Of a stretch of DNA of 64,000 nucleotides, positions 1-11,200 are shown piece after piece. Source of the DNA: Purpureocillium takamizusanense (lineage: Eukaryota; Ascomycota; Sordariomycetes; Hypocreales; Ophiocordycipitaceae); the NCBI RefSeq assembly GCF_022605165.1, contig NC_063072.1, forward strand, positions 434,001 through 498,000, written 5' to 3'. The position numbers were made by a program, and so were the translations under genes. The notes under the pieces were generated by a model. It did not search any database and had not been told where the DNA came from. It worked only from the letters and a program-made list of their open reading frames with translations. Numbering within the stretch: the stretch's first letter is position 1; each line of letters opens with the position of its first letter.

Positions 1-1
1 C

Positions 2-1180
2 GTCACGGGCGACATCCTCACCGTGGAGCCGGGATGCGTTCTGGGACGTATCGTCTACATTTTAGCTAAGCATGGTAAGGCTGTACCGCATGGAGATTGT
101 TACGGCGTAGGTGCGGGCGGCCACTTCACCACCGCTGGGTGGGATCTTCTTTTGACCCGCCGTTACGGAATCGGCTGCCAGTCCGTCGTCGGCGGGCGCA
201 TTGTTCTTTGGGACGGCATTGTCCTGGACGTTGACGAGCACAATCACCCAGACTTGCTGCATGCCATACGCGGTGGAGCCGCTGCCGGCGCCGGAGTTGT
301 CTCTGAGATCCGGCTCCGTGTCATAGACGAGCCGGCCCACGCAACGTGGCGCCTCACGTCGCTTGACAAGAGGCAGCTACAGAAATGCGTAGACCATCAC
401 GCGTTCTCAAGGGCCGCGGAGTTACCCGAAGACATTACTGTGGCCTTTCGCTTCTTCTTTGTTCAGGATCAGGAGGATCCTATATGCTCCTTCAACATTT
501 TCAGCATGCTGGGACCAGCCGAAACCATGCAGCACCTCTATCGTCATCTCGGTGCTGAGGTTGCTACGTTACTTGATGATCCAGACATGTGGAATGAAAA
601 AACGCTGCTGGACCTCCGACTGCTCCCAGCCTCCAGGATACTATCTACCAACCCAGATATGCTCTCCGAGGTCTCAGCTACCCGGCTGCAAGATAGCCCG
701 CTCCTTTTCTGGGAAAAAGGCATGATCCAGCGAGAGATGGGCAGCTCGTTCCTGGAGACGTCCTCCTACTGGGTAAAGACGGACTGCGACGAGATGCTTC
801 CCAAAATCTACGAGCGCTTTCAAGAAGTGAAGAACTTGCCCATGAGGGAGAGGATGTACGCCCTCGTCATCATGGGGGGCGGCGACAGCCTTAGACGCCA
901 GCACGAGTGCTCCATGCCCATAGGAAAGGCTTTAGCCAGGTTTGAGGTGCATTGGGACGATGTGGACGATGCATACGAGTGCCGCATGTTTGCGGGCACT
1001 GTCTCCAACGTGCTGCGTTCTCAACAGGACGACGGTGTTGGCAGGCCATTCCGCGGGGATATTTGGAAGCAGGAACAGGCATGTAGCAAGGCGGATCGCT
1101 TGCGCGGCATTCTGGGGCAGTTTGATAGGCGGAAGACCAGAAAGAGTGGCGGCAGACAAGCACGCACTATGAAGCTGTGA
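2..1180 (+). CDS. FAD-linked oxidase (PCMH/BBE-like), 5' truncated by window edge
   Basis: The open frame enters from the left edge at base 2 and ends at the stop at 1178-1180, so this is the C-terminal ~390 residues of a larger protein. It starts inside a PCMH-type FAD-binding domain: a LTVEPGC element is followed by a GDC-x-GVGAGGHFTTAGW stretch, the usual 'G-x-GGH' FAD-contact region of berberine-bridge-like and 6-hydroxynicotine-oxidase-like enzymes. Family members oxidise small molecules with flavin and O2 and are often secreted or sit in secondary-metabolite clusters; no substrate can be read here. The GTG at 23 is internal, not a start. The C-terminus lacks a clear Y-x-N-Y-x-D berberine-bridge motif, so it is divergent. 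The piece is uninterrupted, without introns. The exact enzyme activity is unknown. Confidence 0.75.
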   Translation, partial: VTGDILTVEPGCVLGRIVYILAKHGKAVPHGDCYGVGAGGHFTTAGWDLLLTRRYGIGCQSVVGGRIVLWDGIVLDVDEHNHPDLLHAIRGGAAAGAGVVSEIRLRVIDEPAHATWRLTSLDKRQLQKCVDHHAFSRAAELPEDITVAFRFFFVQDQEDPICSFNIFSMLGPAETMQHLYRHLGAEVATLLDDPDMWNEKTLLDLRLLPASRILSTNPDMLSEVSATRLQDSPLLFWEKGMIQREMGSSFLETSSYWVKTDCDEMLPKIYERFQEVKNLPMRERMYALVIMGGGDSLRRQHECSMPIGKALARFEVHWDDVDDAYECRMFAGTVSNVLRSQQDDGVGRPFRGDIWKQEQACSKADRLRGILGQFDRRKTRKSGGRQARTMKL

Positions 1181-1643
1181 ACTACAATCAGGTCAAATGA
1201 AGCTAGCTATTCGAGATCTATACAAAGCTCCTCCTGCTAATCACTGACGATCGCCTGGGATTTTCTGAGGGCAATTAATTGGGGGGCCTAACCACTTTAC
1301 CATGGGGACCGTCTTAGGGGGGCCGTGTGGCTGTCCCTCCAAATCGGGTAGTTGAACATTCTATATGTTGTCATCAGCCACAAAATGGCTTCTCGGGCAA
1401 GGGTTCTGTCCAGATCTTATATCTCTAGAGTTCTATAGCAGTTCGATACGCGAGGAGAAAGTCACACGATGAAAGACTTGCTACAGCAGGGTTCAAAGCC
1501 ACTACACTCCACTATACATCCGAGGATATAGAATGTATATTATTAAATATTACTATTGCTTAGGATATACTATACTAGGTTACTAGAGGCTTGATTTTCT
1601 GTTTATTACTGAGACCTATACCTACTATATATATATATGAGTA
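1181..1643. other. Intergenic, no gene seen
   Basis: This stretch follows the oxidase stop and is increasingly AT-rich towards 1500-1640. It holds no convincing reading frame and runs into a TA-rich tract just before the MITE. Confidence 0.5.
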
Positions 1644-1711
1644 CTGCTATTCATATAGCTCGATTTTGCTATTCATACAGCCAGTGGGTCGCCAAGAAAT
1701 TTTTGGCCAAT
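1644..1711 (+). repeat. Left terminal inverted repeat of the MITE
   Basis: It matches the reverse complement of 2070-2137 with two mismatches, and similarity continues imperfectly for about 15 bp further in. Confidence 0.85.
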
Positions 1712-2069
1712 TACGTACCGCGCAGCCTCTACCCCGCGGTTGGGCAATGGCATTACGAGCAGCGCGCAGCCCAGGCCGCCGTCTTCGCGGTCCGGCACGG
1801 TCTACGCACTCGCCCGGAGCGGAATAATATGCGCCCGATGTCATGACATCGTGAAGCATAGCGGAAATGCGTTTTTGAGCGAATTGAGCCCGGCCAGCGC
1901 GGCGGCGCGGCAGCTACGTTATGACGATGTGATTCAACGGCATTCTGGCGCGCCGCTACAGTCCGTTACCTACCCCTGCGTACTGGAAATGCCTGGCGTC
2001 GAGTCGATCCTAGGATACGCTAGTCTCGATCAGGACAGCGCTTACGTGCAGCGGGATGCGCGGTATGGG

Positions 2070-2137
2070 ATTGGCCAAAAATTTCTTGGCGACCCACTGG
2101 CTGTATGAATAGCAAAATCGAGCTGTATGAATAGCAC
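2070..2137 (-). repeat. Right terminal inverted repeat of the MITE
   Basis: It is the partner of 1644-1711 and ends directly at the TA dinucleotide 2138-2139. Confidence 0.85.
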
Positions 2138-2139
2138 TA

Positions 2140-2937
2140 CTCGTATATGTTAAGGTCTATCTATAGGGGCTATATACCGCTTAGCTAGGCTAGCTTATAG
2201 GGGTTATATAATAGCTATTTTATACGTTTTATCGGTTTTAGCTAAGGGCCATGTAATATATTCGGACCCAAGACGCGTCGCGCGATGCTAGATCTATTTA
2301 GCCCTGCCAGTACGTTGCTTCGAAACGTGCGCAGACGACGTGTCCACTGACGTCTGTCACAGACAGGGGTGATATCGCCAGAGAGGGTGTCGAGAAGCCT
2401 CCGAGCAGTCTGCAGTCGCTCAGAAGGTCCTTCTCTAAGTATCACGCTGCCGCGATACACCTGAATCTCATCACTGTCGGGGCGACTTTATGGTATGGCT
2501 GGCGATGGGCAACGAGGGTGCACTTCCCAGGCTACAGCAGCAGAAGTTAGCAAGCAAGCAAGTGTGCACGTATATGGCGGACTCTTGCCGCCGCGCTGAC
2601 TGGACTGACAGGTGGCTTTAAAATTTCTATCCGTGTGATGAGGTGGGCAGTTCTCGGCGTTGCTGCTGGGTGCTCAACTGGCTGTCACATAGATATCAAT
2701 ATCTGGGGCCTGCAGCTGTTCCAGCAAGTCAGCATCGCGGGCAGCGAGACACTGCAATGTCGCAGCACAGATATAATTCGAGAGGGTGCTAAATGTAGGT
2801 GATGAGCATGTTGGTTTTATTATATATTTAGAGTGGTGCTACTTATGGAGGTAGAGTTTGCTGGTCGTAGAGACTTTAACGTCTGCAAATAATGCCTTTG
2901 CAAGTCGGCACGTTACGTCCACGCCGTGCCAGCCATT
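2140..2937. other. Intergenic with one short ORF-like fragment
   Basis: A minus-strand open frame at about 2242-2480 reads like protein (DSDEIQVYRGSVILREGP near its start) but has no ATG and no recognisable family. It may be an exon remnant. Nothing else is supported. Confidence 0.3.
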
Positions 2938-3390
2938 CTAAATGCGCAACCAAACGTGGCACGTCAGCCGATAAGTTTGATGCAGTAGTCTGTCAGACGG
3001 CTCTGAGAAATGCCTCAAGACAAATCCGGTAATCTTCGGAATGTAATGAGCATAAGCGTCTTTGGTAGCTACCAAGTCTGCCAAGGTAAACGCCGTGGTT
3101 GAACCTGGGCAGTCGTTGTTAGCGCCAAAATGGCCTGGGATTCGTACTGACAGGTCGCTGTCGAAGATTTCCCGCACGTAGACGTCGAGATATCTGCTTA
3201 TATACGAATAACCTCTGGCTGGACAACCACCCGTGTTCGTATTGTTTTTAAAGTCTTGCCACTTGCGCATCCAGTCACCAGTCATGGTCGCGAGTCTACT
3301 CAAGCTGGACCATTCTATGTTTTCCGACTGCTGAGTTTGTACCTCATGCAATGAGAACGACCATGCGATGAATCTATTAGATTGGGACAT
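2938..3390 (-). CDS. Hypothetical protein, possibly one exon of a larger gene
   Basis: The frame from the ATG at 3390 encodes 150 residues (MSQSNRFIAWSFSLHEVQ...). The composition is protein-like, with a tract containing GCPARGYSYISRYLDVYVRE, but no domain, signal peptide or membrane segment is recognised. It lies 87 bp beyond the end of another minus-strand frame (3478-3897). The two could be separate small genes, two exons of one gene, or remnants of a decayed gene; splice signals do not decide. Confidence 0.3.
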   Translation of the reverse strand: MSQSNRFIAWSFSLHEVQTQQSENIEWSSLSRLATMTGDWMRKWQDFKNNTNTGGCPARGYSYISRYLDVYVREIFDSDLSVRIPGHFGANNDCPGSTTAFTLADLVATKDAYAHYIPKITGFVLRHFSEPSDRLLHQTYRLTCHVWLRI

Positions 3391-3477
3391 ATCAGACACT
3401 CGCCACTAGGGTCTTCAGGGCTCATTTTGCACTAGACCCAGCATGTTAGCTTCCTGGAAGGAATTGGCGTGCTTGGC

Positions 3478-3897
3478 CTAATCTTTATCGTTCTGCGAAC
3501 GTTGACGTATTCGCTGCATTGCGTGCCTAATGCGTGACCCGATCTTCCGCATTTCAGCAGTCTGCTGGCGAAGGGTAATGTCCGAGAATGGCCCGCGCTT
3601 CGGCCTTCTCGGCTCAGTTGAGAAGGAAAAAGTAAATCCGATGTTCAGCACCGGGACAAATGCAAGCCGAAACAGATCTTTGGGCTCAAGGCAATTCTGG
3701 TCCAGACAAGTAGAGTCACTAGGAGTAGTATCGGGGAGCAGAGTGCCAGTGGAAAAGTCCCTCGAAGTGGAGGCATCGGCTGATACAGGCGGCGGTTCGC
3801 ACATGGGACGAGTTGGCTGCGGATAGCATTGAACAGGGCCTAGAACCGCCGACGAGAAACCAAAGGGCTCGCTCGGCTCCCGGTGCCGCTCCGACAT
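3478..3897 (-). CDS. Hypothetical protein, N-terminal region proline/serine-rich
   Basis: Starting at the ATG at 3897 (the open frame extends slightly upstream without another ATG), the frame codes for 139 residues. The first half is rich in Pro, Ser and Thr; the tail is strongly basic (MRKIGSRIRHAMQRIRQRS). I do not recognise the family. The basic C-terminus and short length could equally mean a truncated gene. The neighbouring minus-strand frame at 2938-3390 may belong to the same unit. Confidence 0.3.
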   Translation of the reverse strand: MSERHREPSEPFGFSSAVLGPVQCYPQPTRPMCEPPPVSADASTSRDFSTGTLLPDTTPSDSTCLDQNCLEPKDLFRLAFVPVLNIGFTFSFSTEPRRPKRGPFSDITLRQQTAEMRKIGSRIRHAMQRIRQRSQNDKD

Positions 3898-4069
3898 TGA
3901 GCGGTCTAAATGCAATGAGCTGGCGTGTTGTGCCGTCCCGGGCGGCTAGGACATCCGAGGCCAGGCTGAGAAATGAGTAACGCTAGTAGTGCGTAATACA
4001 CAGACCGTAAAACATGAAACGAATATAGTCGACGAGGAAGAAATTTATTGAGGCCTAGGCTCGGTCTTG

Positions 4070-4285
4070 CTATTTACCAGCACGCTCATGGTCAAATTCC
4101 ACATTTGTAAACGACACTCGCATGTGCTCTTGACTGGAAGGCTTATCCTTCTGGTTGACTTGCGGCATATGGTGCCAGCTGTTCCACGGGATGTCGTAGT
4201 ATACCGCCATTGCTTGCATGGTTTCTGCAAATGCAATCCTGTTTTCTCGGTATTTTGATCTTCCTGCATCTGCGATGCATATTCT
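4070..4285 (-). pseudogene. Exon-like fragment of an unrecognised protein
   Basis: A 71-codon minus-strand frame ends at the TAG at 4072-4070 and reads like real protein (AVYYDIPWNSWHHMPQ in its middle). There is no good start codon: an in-frame stop lies at 4288-4286, and a plausible acceptor (TGCAG) sits just inside. It is best seen as the last exon or a remnant of a gene whose upstream exons I could not assemble. Confidence 0.25.
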
Positions 4286-4682
4286 CTATCGGAGCGGAAC
4301 GGCATCCTATGACCTCCAAGAGAGATTGGAAACTTGAGGCTCGGACTGAGCCAGGCGAGGTCTCGAGAAGGCAGGATAAATGAATGCTCACAACAGAGCA
4401 TGGAGCGAAGTACACCCAGAAGATTCAAAGATTCGAAGCCTACCATCATGATGTTGATCCGTCAGATGTTGGCTGGTATGTATGGGCTCTTGGGGCAAAG
4501 TCGTAATAGAGACCTTCCCAGATTAGCAGTGAATTTGCCCGTAACTTTACCGTCACCACGGAAGTTTACCGAGCACGCACTCTCTGATGTTGCTTAGCGG
4601 CCCAAGCGGACGCGACGGAGGATCATATGGCATTCTTTTGGCAGTGCTGTCGCCGCATCGTAGTCACGTACGTACAGGGATC

Positions 4683-4988
4683 TCATCCATTGTCTACAGG
4701 GACGCGGGGTTTGTTGCCGGTACTTTCATAGCCATATGAAAGCAGCGGTCGGAGGAGGAAGTACTGCAGATACGTCTCGTAACAGTTCTTTACATATTTT
4801 GCCCCGTGACTAGCACGACGATCTGAGTAGCGAACGTCTATCTGGGCAACGGGGAGAGCGCAACCAAGGTGCTGTAGTATGAAAGGAATTCTCCTGTTCT
4901 CGCATTTTGTTGGACAATCTCCGCCAAACCGATTATTGTTTGCGCACAAACCTCCCCCTACAAACCAGACATGTGGCTTGCCTTTCAG
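4683..4988 (-). pseudogene. Exon-like fragment, cysteine-containing, unrecognised
   Basis: The 101-codon minus-strand frame contains KPHVWFVGGGLC, then NNNRFGGDCPTKCENRR and a YFLLRPLLSYGYE segment. It is convincingly protein-like but lacks an ATG near its start. An upstream frame at about 5130-4990 (MPIEDGCLPNLTALRYCEP) looks equally protein-like, yet no clean intron joins them in phase. This may be a decayed gene of unknown function on the minus strand, possibly linked to 4070-4285. Confidence 0.25.
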
Positions 4989-7178
4989 TCAAGGGTGGCG
5001 AGGAAGCAACGTCGAGACGATGAGACCCTTTGCGAGAGGGTGACGTGTCTCGTGTCGGCAGGTTCGCAATATCTTAGAGCTGTCAGGTTGGGGAGGCACC
5101 CGTCTTCGATGGGCATTTTGGGTCGCTAAAAGCATTCCTAGGGCTGGGTTTAGGGAGCTTTGGACACCACGGCCCAGGTCTAACCGCGCGATGCCGTACC
5201 TACAGCTCTTCGCGGCATTGCATAAAAAGATAATACGGCGTCACGTATAGGGCGGGAAGGGTAGTGTTTAGGGTGCAGGGGGTTGGTGTACAGTATACGA
5301 TCTGACTCACACTTTGCAACTGCGGACCTGTCTATCATTGATCCGATAGTGATACGTCGAGCACGATTGTGATGAGCCTGGTTGTGTCAGTGCATCTGTT
5401 TAAGGATGTGAGCACGTAACGCGCGCCATGATTTAGTAGCTTCATCATGCTCTTCGGTGTATCCTGGGGCAACAAAACGAGGCGGTAATGTACGGCGGTT
5501 TGGACGACTATCTGTCGGCCGCTTAGGGCCAAGCATTTCGAATACTTCATTGGGTTACATCTGCAGCACGCTTAATGGCCCTCTGAGGACATCATTGGGA
5601 AAGAGAGGACGACCATGTTCCCCCCACTAAGGCTAGCACGTCTCCAGATACAACACGAAAGTTCTGTATCGGAATGCAACGCCAATACCCCTCCGCATGC
5701 ATGTGTCTCTCATGAGCTCGTTGTAACGTAAAGAGCGCAAGATCAGCTCACGATGGATGTCATGCCATGATTCAGGTCTGCAACATGCCAGAAGAGTTTG
5801 AGCATATTGCGATGCATCTGGAATTGCCATGGTAAGCAGCAACGATCGAGTGTACCTTCGCTGTGTGACCAGGGTCTGGCCAAGTCTGAACGGTGACCAA
5901 GTACACGAGGTATCGCGCATGCTGACCCTGCAACCGACACGTCGTCGTCCGGCACACACTTATCACGGCGAGATATACTCCAACGCAGCTCAAGTCGATT
6001 ATCGCTTATACGGAGGGGCGCATACTACTGTACCATGGACTCGAGATTGTAATACGATCGCTTGCATTAGAAAGCCTTCATGTCTTATGATTCTGCCGAC
6101 TCAGCTTGACTTCTCCATTGACAATAAGTTTTAATTGCCTATATGACGTCTGCTTCGCCGCTGAATGGTCTGGGGGATGACAAGCTCCTCCCGCCCATTC
6201 CGACTACCTCTATGCCCCGACCGTCCGTACTAGGCGGTCGGTCAGCTTTGGCCCGGCGGACTGGTGTTTATACATGAAGCGGCGATGAGTAGGAGCGATA
6301 TGGTCACTGCTGTCATTCAGACTCGCAACATTAAGCGCGGCCGTAACGCTTGGGGACTTGCTGGGCTCGCACAAACCCTTCTGCTGAGGTATTTGGCTTG
6401 GCCCGTCGAATGTTATACCGTTTGTGAGATCAGTATAAACGCCCACCTTGGTGTGTGCCTCTGTCGTACCAGCTACCGTATCCTCCATCGTCTCCTTCGG
6501 ACAGTCGTCGTTCGCTTCGATACCTAACCTGGAGATTACGGCCGGTGAGTTGCAGCTCAGTATTTGGCACTCACACCATTGGCTGCAATGCTCCTTTAAC
6601 CGTTGAAATTAGGTAATAGTGGCGTCTGCCGCGGGCGGGAGCATGTTCGGTGCTTGCTTGTGATCAGACGACCGCCCTCGCATGACAATGAATGAGAAGG
6701 AGTTGTAGGAGGATTCTGCCTTGCCATCACGGCTTGTGCTTAGATTGATGAGCGGTGAGGGTGTGCATCATAACCTCGTCATTGGGCAGTCGTGTTTCTT
6801 TGACAATAGAAGACGCTTCCAAGGCGGGGATTCAGCTTGGTGAAATTCGAGCGGCAAGCCATGCACCAGACATGTCGAAATGCGCGCCCATATGTAAGTG
6901 GTGATGCAACCCATGATCCTCCGCGACATGCGATTGGGCACTTCAATTGCTGGTAAGCCTCCCGTGCCACACCACCGTTCTCCAGCTCCCGATTGAAGGG
7001 TTGTGCTGCATGCTGCACTTCAAATGGTGAATGGGACCGGGCTGTCGCAGCTGGAGACTTGCCCGGGCCATCGGGCGATGGCACGGAACGCAAAACGCCA
7101 CTTGCTATTGTCAATATCTAGTCGAGCCTTGGCGGACGCGAGACGGCTGAGGGACCGCGGACAAGAAGGGCATCAGGG
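4989..7178. other. Gene-poor stretch with scattered short frames
   Basis: Only short, unconnected frames are present on both strands. Minus-strand pieces near 5340-5560 and 5633-5900 have protein-like composition but are interrupted and have no recognised homology. No repeats or RNA genes were seen. Confidence 0.35.
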
Positions 7179-7185
7179 TATATAA
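7179..7185 (+). promoter_or_regulatory. TATA box of the defensin-like gene
   Basis: TATATAA lies 122 bp before the ATG at 7301, a spacing that fits a TATA promoter with a short 5' leader. Confidence 0.45.
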
Positions 7186-7300
7186 CGACGACGGCCTCCC
7201 GTGCGAAGCAGGTTCTCGACGCCAGAGTTATCACAACCATACCTAGCTTTACTTGATCATCCCTTTGACTAGCAACATTTGACAGCACTATAACCACAAC

Positions 7301-7617
7301 ATGAAGCCTACTTTGGTCCTCGTTACCTGCATCAGCCTTGTTGCCGCTGCTGCAACAGAGTTAGATGCCCTCGAAGTTGCGGTAGATGCAGATACGGCGC
7401 TTCCGCAGGACTCGTTTTCAATCTACTCCAGTAATAACCCCTTGTTGCATTCACTGTCTGAAACTGACAACTGGTGCTAGACCCCGATGCTGCGGGAGTG
7501 CTGGCACGTTGCGGTGGCCTTACCGCGAGAGCCTGTAGCGCCACATGCTACCGACTTGGATACCGATGCTATCAGTGTGGCCCAACCCGTTGCTATTGTT
7601 TGAATCGCGGTTGTTAA
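7301..7617 (+). CDS. Small secreted cysteine-rich peptide, defensin-like (CS-alpha/beta pattern)
   Basis: Two exons, 7301-7430 and 7481-7617, give 88 residues. The 50-nt intron has a GTAATA donor, an ACTGAC branch site and a GCTAG acceptor; without splicing the frame stops soon after. Residues 1-18 are a clear signal peptide (MKPTLVLVTCISLVAAAA), followed by an acidic propeptide and then a cysteine-rich tail. Eight cysteines are spaced C-x7-C-x3-C-x6-C-x2-C-x4-C-x-C-x4-C. The CxxxC followed by CxC resembles CS-alpha/beta defensins, although the usual GxC before the last pair is not exact. The tail carries several Arg and is net basic. Such peptides usually act on microbial membranes or as host effectors; here that is inference. 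No dibasic Kex2 site precedes the tail. It stands alone, convergent with the large gene at 8214. Confidence 0.6.
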
Positions 7618-8213
7618 GTGACTGGAGTCCTCTGAAACTCACCCCTAACGATATGTTTCAGTGTGTTCTTTGAGTTACTGTACTGGCCGAGAATGTGATA
7701 ACGATATCCGAGGATATAAGCCCTTGGCATTGGCTCTCTCGTACGGGTTTCCCAGTTCACATAAATATGGATGGATAGGGTCAACGTAATGAACATGGAC
7801 TAGTCTGTCTAATAATCAGCTTCATCAAGCAAAAGCTTCTCGCAAGACTCGTCAGTCCCATGCCTCGTGAAAGAAATGGTCTCACAGTTTCACCTGTGTT
7901 CCTGTTGGCATCATATATACTCTGGTGACTCTACATGCAACTCGCGTTACCTGCATTTAGGGACTGGTTGATCACTTCCATTTGCTCTATATGTATTAAT
8001 CAGATTTATAGAGGTTTTGTATGTTAAGGATAATGGAGATGCGGCATCGTCCAGAACACCAGTGGCACCGGCTGATGGCGCCCAGCAATCCCCAATGTCT
8101 TTGGTATATGTTGTCTATGCACTCCTCTGCACGAGAGAGATTTTACAGCATTTCATATTATCGTCTCTCATGGACAAACCTACCGACAGCTAGCGACCGC
8201 TTCTCTCACTATC
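7618..8213. other. Convergent intergenic region
   Basis: It lies between the 3' ends of the defensin-like gene and the large minus-strand gene. It is AT-leaning around 7960-8020, and no feature is seen. Confidence 0.45.
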
Positions 8214-11200
8214 CTAGCCCAGGCTTATCCTCTTCTCCACACGCCGGAGCTTCCTCGCCAGGTCATCATGGTCATCCGCCTCTGATAAACAAATCGCACG
8301 TTTCTTCGAATCCTCCCGATACTGAACGACCTGCTCAGCAGGAACTATTTCGCTGCCAGGCTTATCGCTGCCGATCCCAGACTCAATTGACGAATTGTCC
8401 CTGCTACCACATGGGACCTGGGGGTTGTTACCCAGACCGTAAAAGAAAGGCGACGCCGACGTATCCCCGCCGGATGACGAGTCAATGCTCGTGCCAATGC
8501 CGCTGTCATCCATCAGGTTCGACACCTCATCCAGGGACGGTGGGTCTGGCTCGCCTTCCTCTGGCGGAACGTCCTTCGACAAGCTCCATCGCAAAGGAAA
8601 TTTCCAGCTATGCCCAAAGATCACGGCGCCTTTCGGCACCACCTTCGCGGGGCTTCGCAATCCTCGACCATAGAACTGGGGGAAGGTAGCTGGCAGGAGA
8701 ACCTGCACCCTATCGGCAGGACTCGATCCTTTCTGACTCTTCTGCCGGCCAAACCCACGTTCTCCAAACATCCCCTTCAGCCCCTTCTTCTCGGGCTCAC
8801 AGGAAGCCCTGTGTTGTCCCATTCGATCCTGTTTCTTGTAACTTCTCTGGGCCGCAGAGATCGGCCGGCTATCTCCACCCAGAGTGAGGCTTTTACACTT
8901 GCACGATTCGAAGGCCACGCCGTCAGGTGAATGCCAATGGATATTGCCGACAAGTCGCCAAGGATTTTTCCGCTTCGAACCTCGTCTCAATATTATTTCG
9001 AGGTCGGCCCCATAGACTGCCAGAAAGTCCTTGCCGGTGGGGACAGAGGCTGTCGAGCTGCAGCACGGCGCGTCTGTCCTGACTGGCCGGAATAGATCAC
9101 CGAACCCAACACCGAACAGAGGCACGGCGTGTAAGGCTCGTGCAAAGTCAACCCAGCCGACGCTCACGGCATCCAGCGTGGCGACCTTGGGCCAGAGCGT
9201 GTCGTGCTTGGTAGCCACATCCATGAATCTATGAGATAAGCCCCAGGAGTTAGCATCTTCGTCTCCAGGTGTAGAACTCAGTGATCCCAGGTGCAAAGTG
9301 TAGAGAGGATGTAGACAGCCCAGGCAAGAGCTAAAAGGGAAGAAGTCTCTTGAAGTACGTACTCGAAGCCCTCGATTCGGTGGCGGGGCGACTTCTTAAT
9401 CCTCCAGCCGAAGCCTGACTGCGTATGTATGTCGTCATGATACGCGGTAATCTGCAAGAGCACGTAGCAGAGCTGTTCGACGCGCTCCTTAAGGGTGAAG
9501 TTCCTGCTAGTTGCCTTCAGGTTTGTAACGTCGTCCTCGTGCTTGGTTCCGAGCTTGGCTATCCTTTCCTCTGACTCCTCCGACATTTTCGGATACAGCG
9601 GCAGTCTTTGGTTCTTGTCGTTCTTCAGAACCTCGTAGGCGGCCCTCGCGCCCGTGTAGGCCACGTTTGGGCCGGCTTCTTCGATATCGCCGTCACTGTA
9701 GATGAAGTAGTCCCTTACGCGACTGTCCTCAAGATAAAATCTGAGGTAGGCACGCAGAAGGTGGAGGACAGTGCTGACACCGTCGACAAGCCAGGCGCGT
9801 CTCTCCTCAGTGTCATAGAATACAAAGTGTCGCTTCTCGATGGTGAATAGATTCCCCATATAGTCGTCACTGCTACCAAAGCCGAGATGAAGCGCCTTAT
9901 CCTTGATTCCCAGGGCGATGCTGGCTCCCGAGGTTATGAACGGAACGGCGGAACCAGAGATGGTGACTTTTTCAAGCGCACACATCGAGTTCGGGCTGGG
10001 TAGATCAGTCCACTCAATAGCAAAATCCGCATCGGGGGCACCTGAACTGTTAGCGCAGGTTACGCAAGGGTAGAGATGAGCTTACCGGCAAAATTTCTGA
10101 CATCATCACTCCATCCCACGATATGGCGACTCCTCTCTAGAGTGTCCATTGCAAGATGTTTTGTTTCGGCGTGGAGCTGAGAAAGTCGGGGGACTCGATG
10201 GTCCTCATAAGAGATATACTCGCCCTTGGCATTGTAGCAGAGGTGCCAGAAGATGACATCACCAACAACCCGGACGAAAGCTAGCATGGCCGCAAATCCC
10301 TTAACGAATGTCATCCCTGCGAACTTGACAACCCTTCGACAATTGGTTAGCGCTGCTACCATCTCTAAAGAAATTTCGAGTCCCGTTCCGGTCTCAGGCC
10401 GACGTGGAATCGGATACTCTCTGACGATGACAGGATTCCGAAACATGGCACGCCAGCATCTGCCACTCTCTGGGAGGTCCGCATCCCTCATCTTCTCCAT
10501 CCAGAACTCAATCTTGCAAGAGCCACAGATGCTACTCTGGTCAAGAGATGCGTTGTCCAGGCGAAGTTCGGTGATACGTGGGGTACTATAGGCGGCTCCC
10601 CCGACGTCAGGTGAGGAACGAAGAGCGGCTGCTATCCACGCTATCTGGTCAGCGACTTCGGAAACAGAGAAGACATTCCCAGTCACGACTAGCTGAAGTT
10701 TGGAATCTGTAAATTGGGCAGCCAGCCGTGTCTTATCCGAAAATGTTTCTGTTTTCTCTCAGCAATGTACTCCGATTTCGCGGCCGAGGGCTGGGGTTAA
10801 GATTAATGGCCAGCCTACTTACCTTCACAAGTACCAGACTCGCTCTTGACGGCCCTTTGGAGGAATTCAAGGAATTGCAGCCCTGTATTTGGCCACGTTT
10901 GCCTCATGTAGCTCTCGCATGTCGCCGCTTGCAGGTCGTTACCATGACCAGTGAGTGTTATCGCGTGCGCTAGGACGTAGCTTAGCGGTTTCTCGTACTC
11001 CTGCTCCTGTAAGAAGAGGAATGGGTCCCAAGGAACGACGAAATGCATCCGGAGCTCTTGGGTCTGCTTCCGACTGAACTTGTTCGGACGACCAACTGCT
11101 TTGACAATCCGATCTCCGATGTGGCTTGCCGTAGCATCTGATCCGGGGACCTGGAGAGTACTTTTGACTCGGATGGAAGACCGCAGCCATTGGTATGCGG

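Larger units (their letters stand above)
1644..2137. mobile_element. MITE-like non-autonomous DNA element with TA target duplication
   Basis: The 494-bp element is bounded by 68-bp terminal inverted repeats and flanked by TA on both sides (1642-1643 and 2138-2139). The repeats differ at the first base and at one T/C site where CpA has become TpA, the RIP context. Each repeat holds two copies of a TGCTATTCATA-type motif. The core is GC-rich with no transposase; an open frame at 1740-2108 spans it but looks fortuitous. A TA target duplication suggests mobilisation by a Tc1/mariner (pogo/Fot1-like) transposase; that is inference. Confidence 0.8.

Noticed and set aside
1740..2108. 122-codon frame across the MITE
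   Set aside because: It runs into the terminal repeat and shows no transposase similarity; chance frame in a GC-rich core.
8021..8689. 222-codon plus-strand frame
   Set aside because: It overlaps the low-complexity C-terminus of the large minus-strand protein and has no domain.
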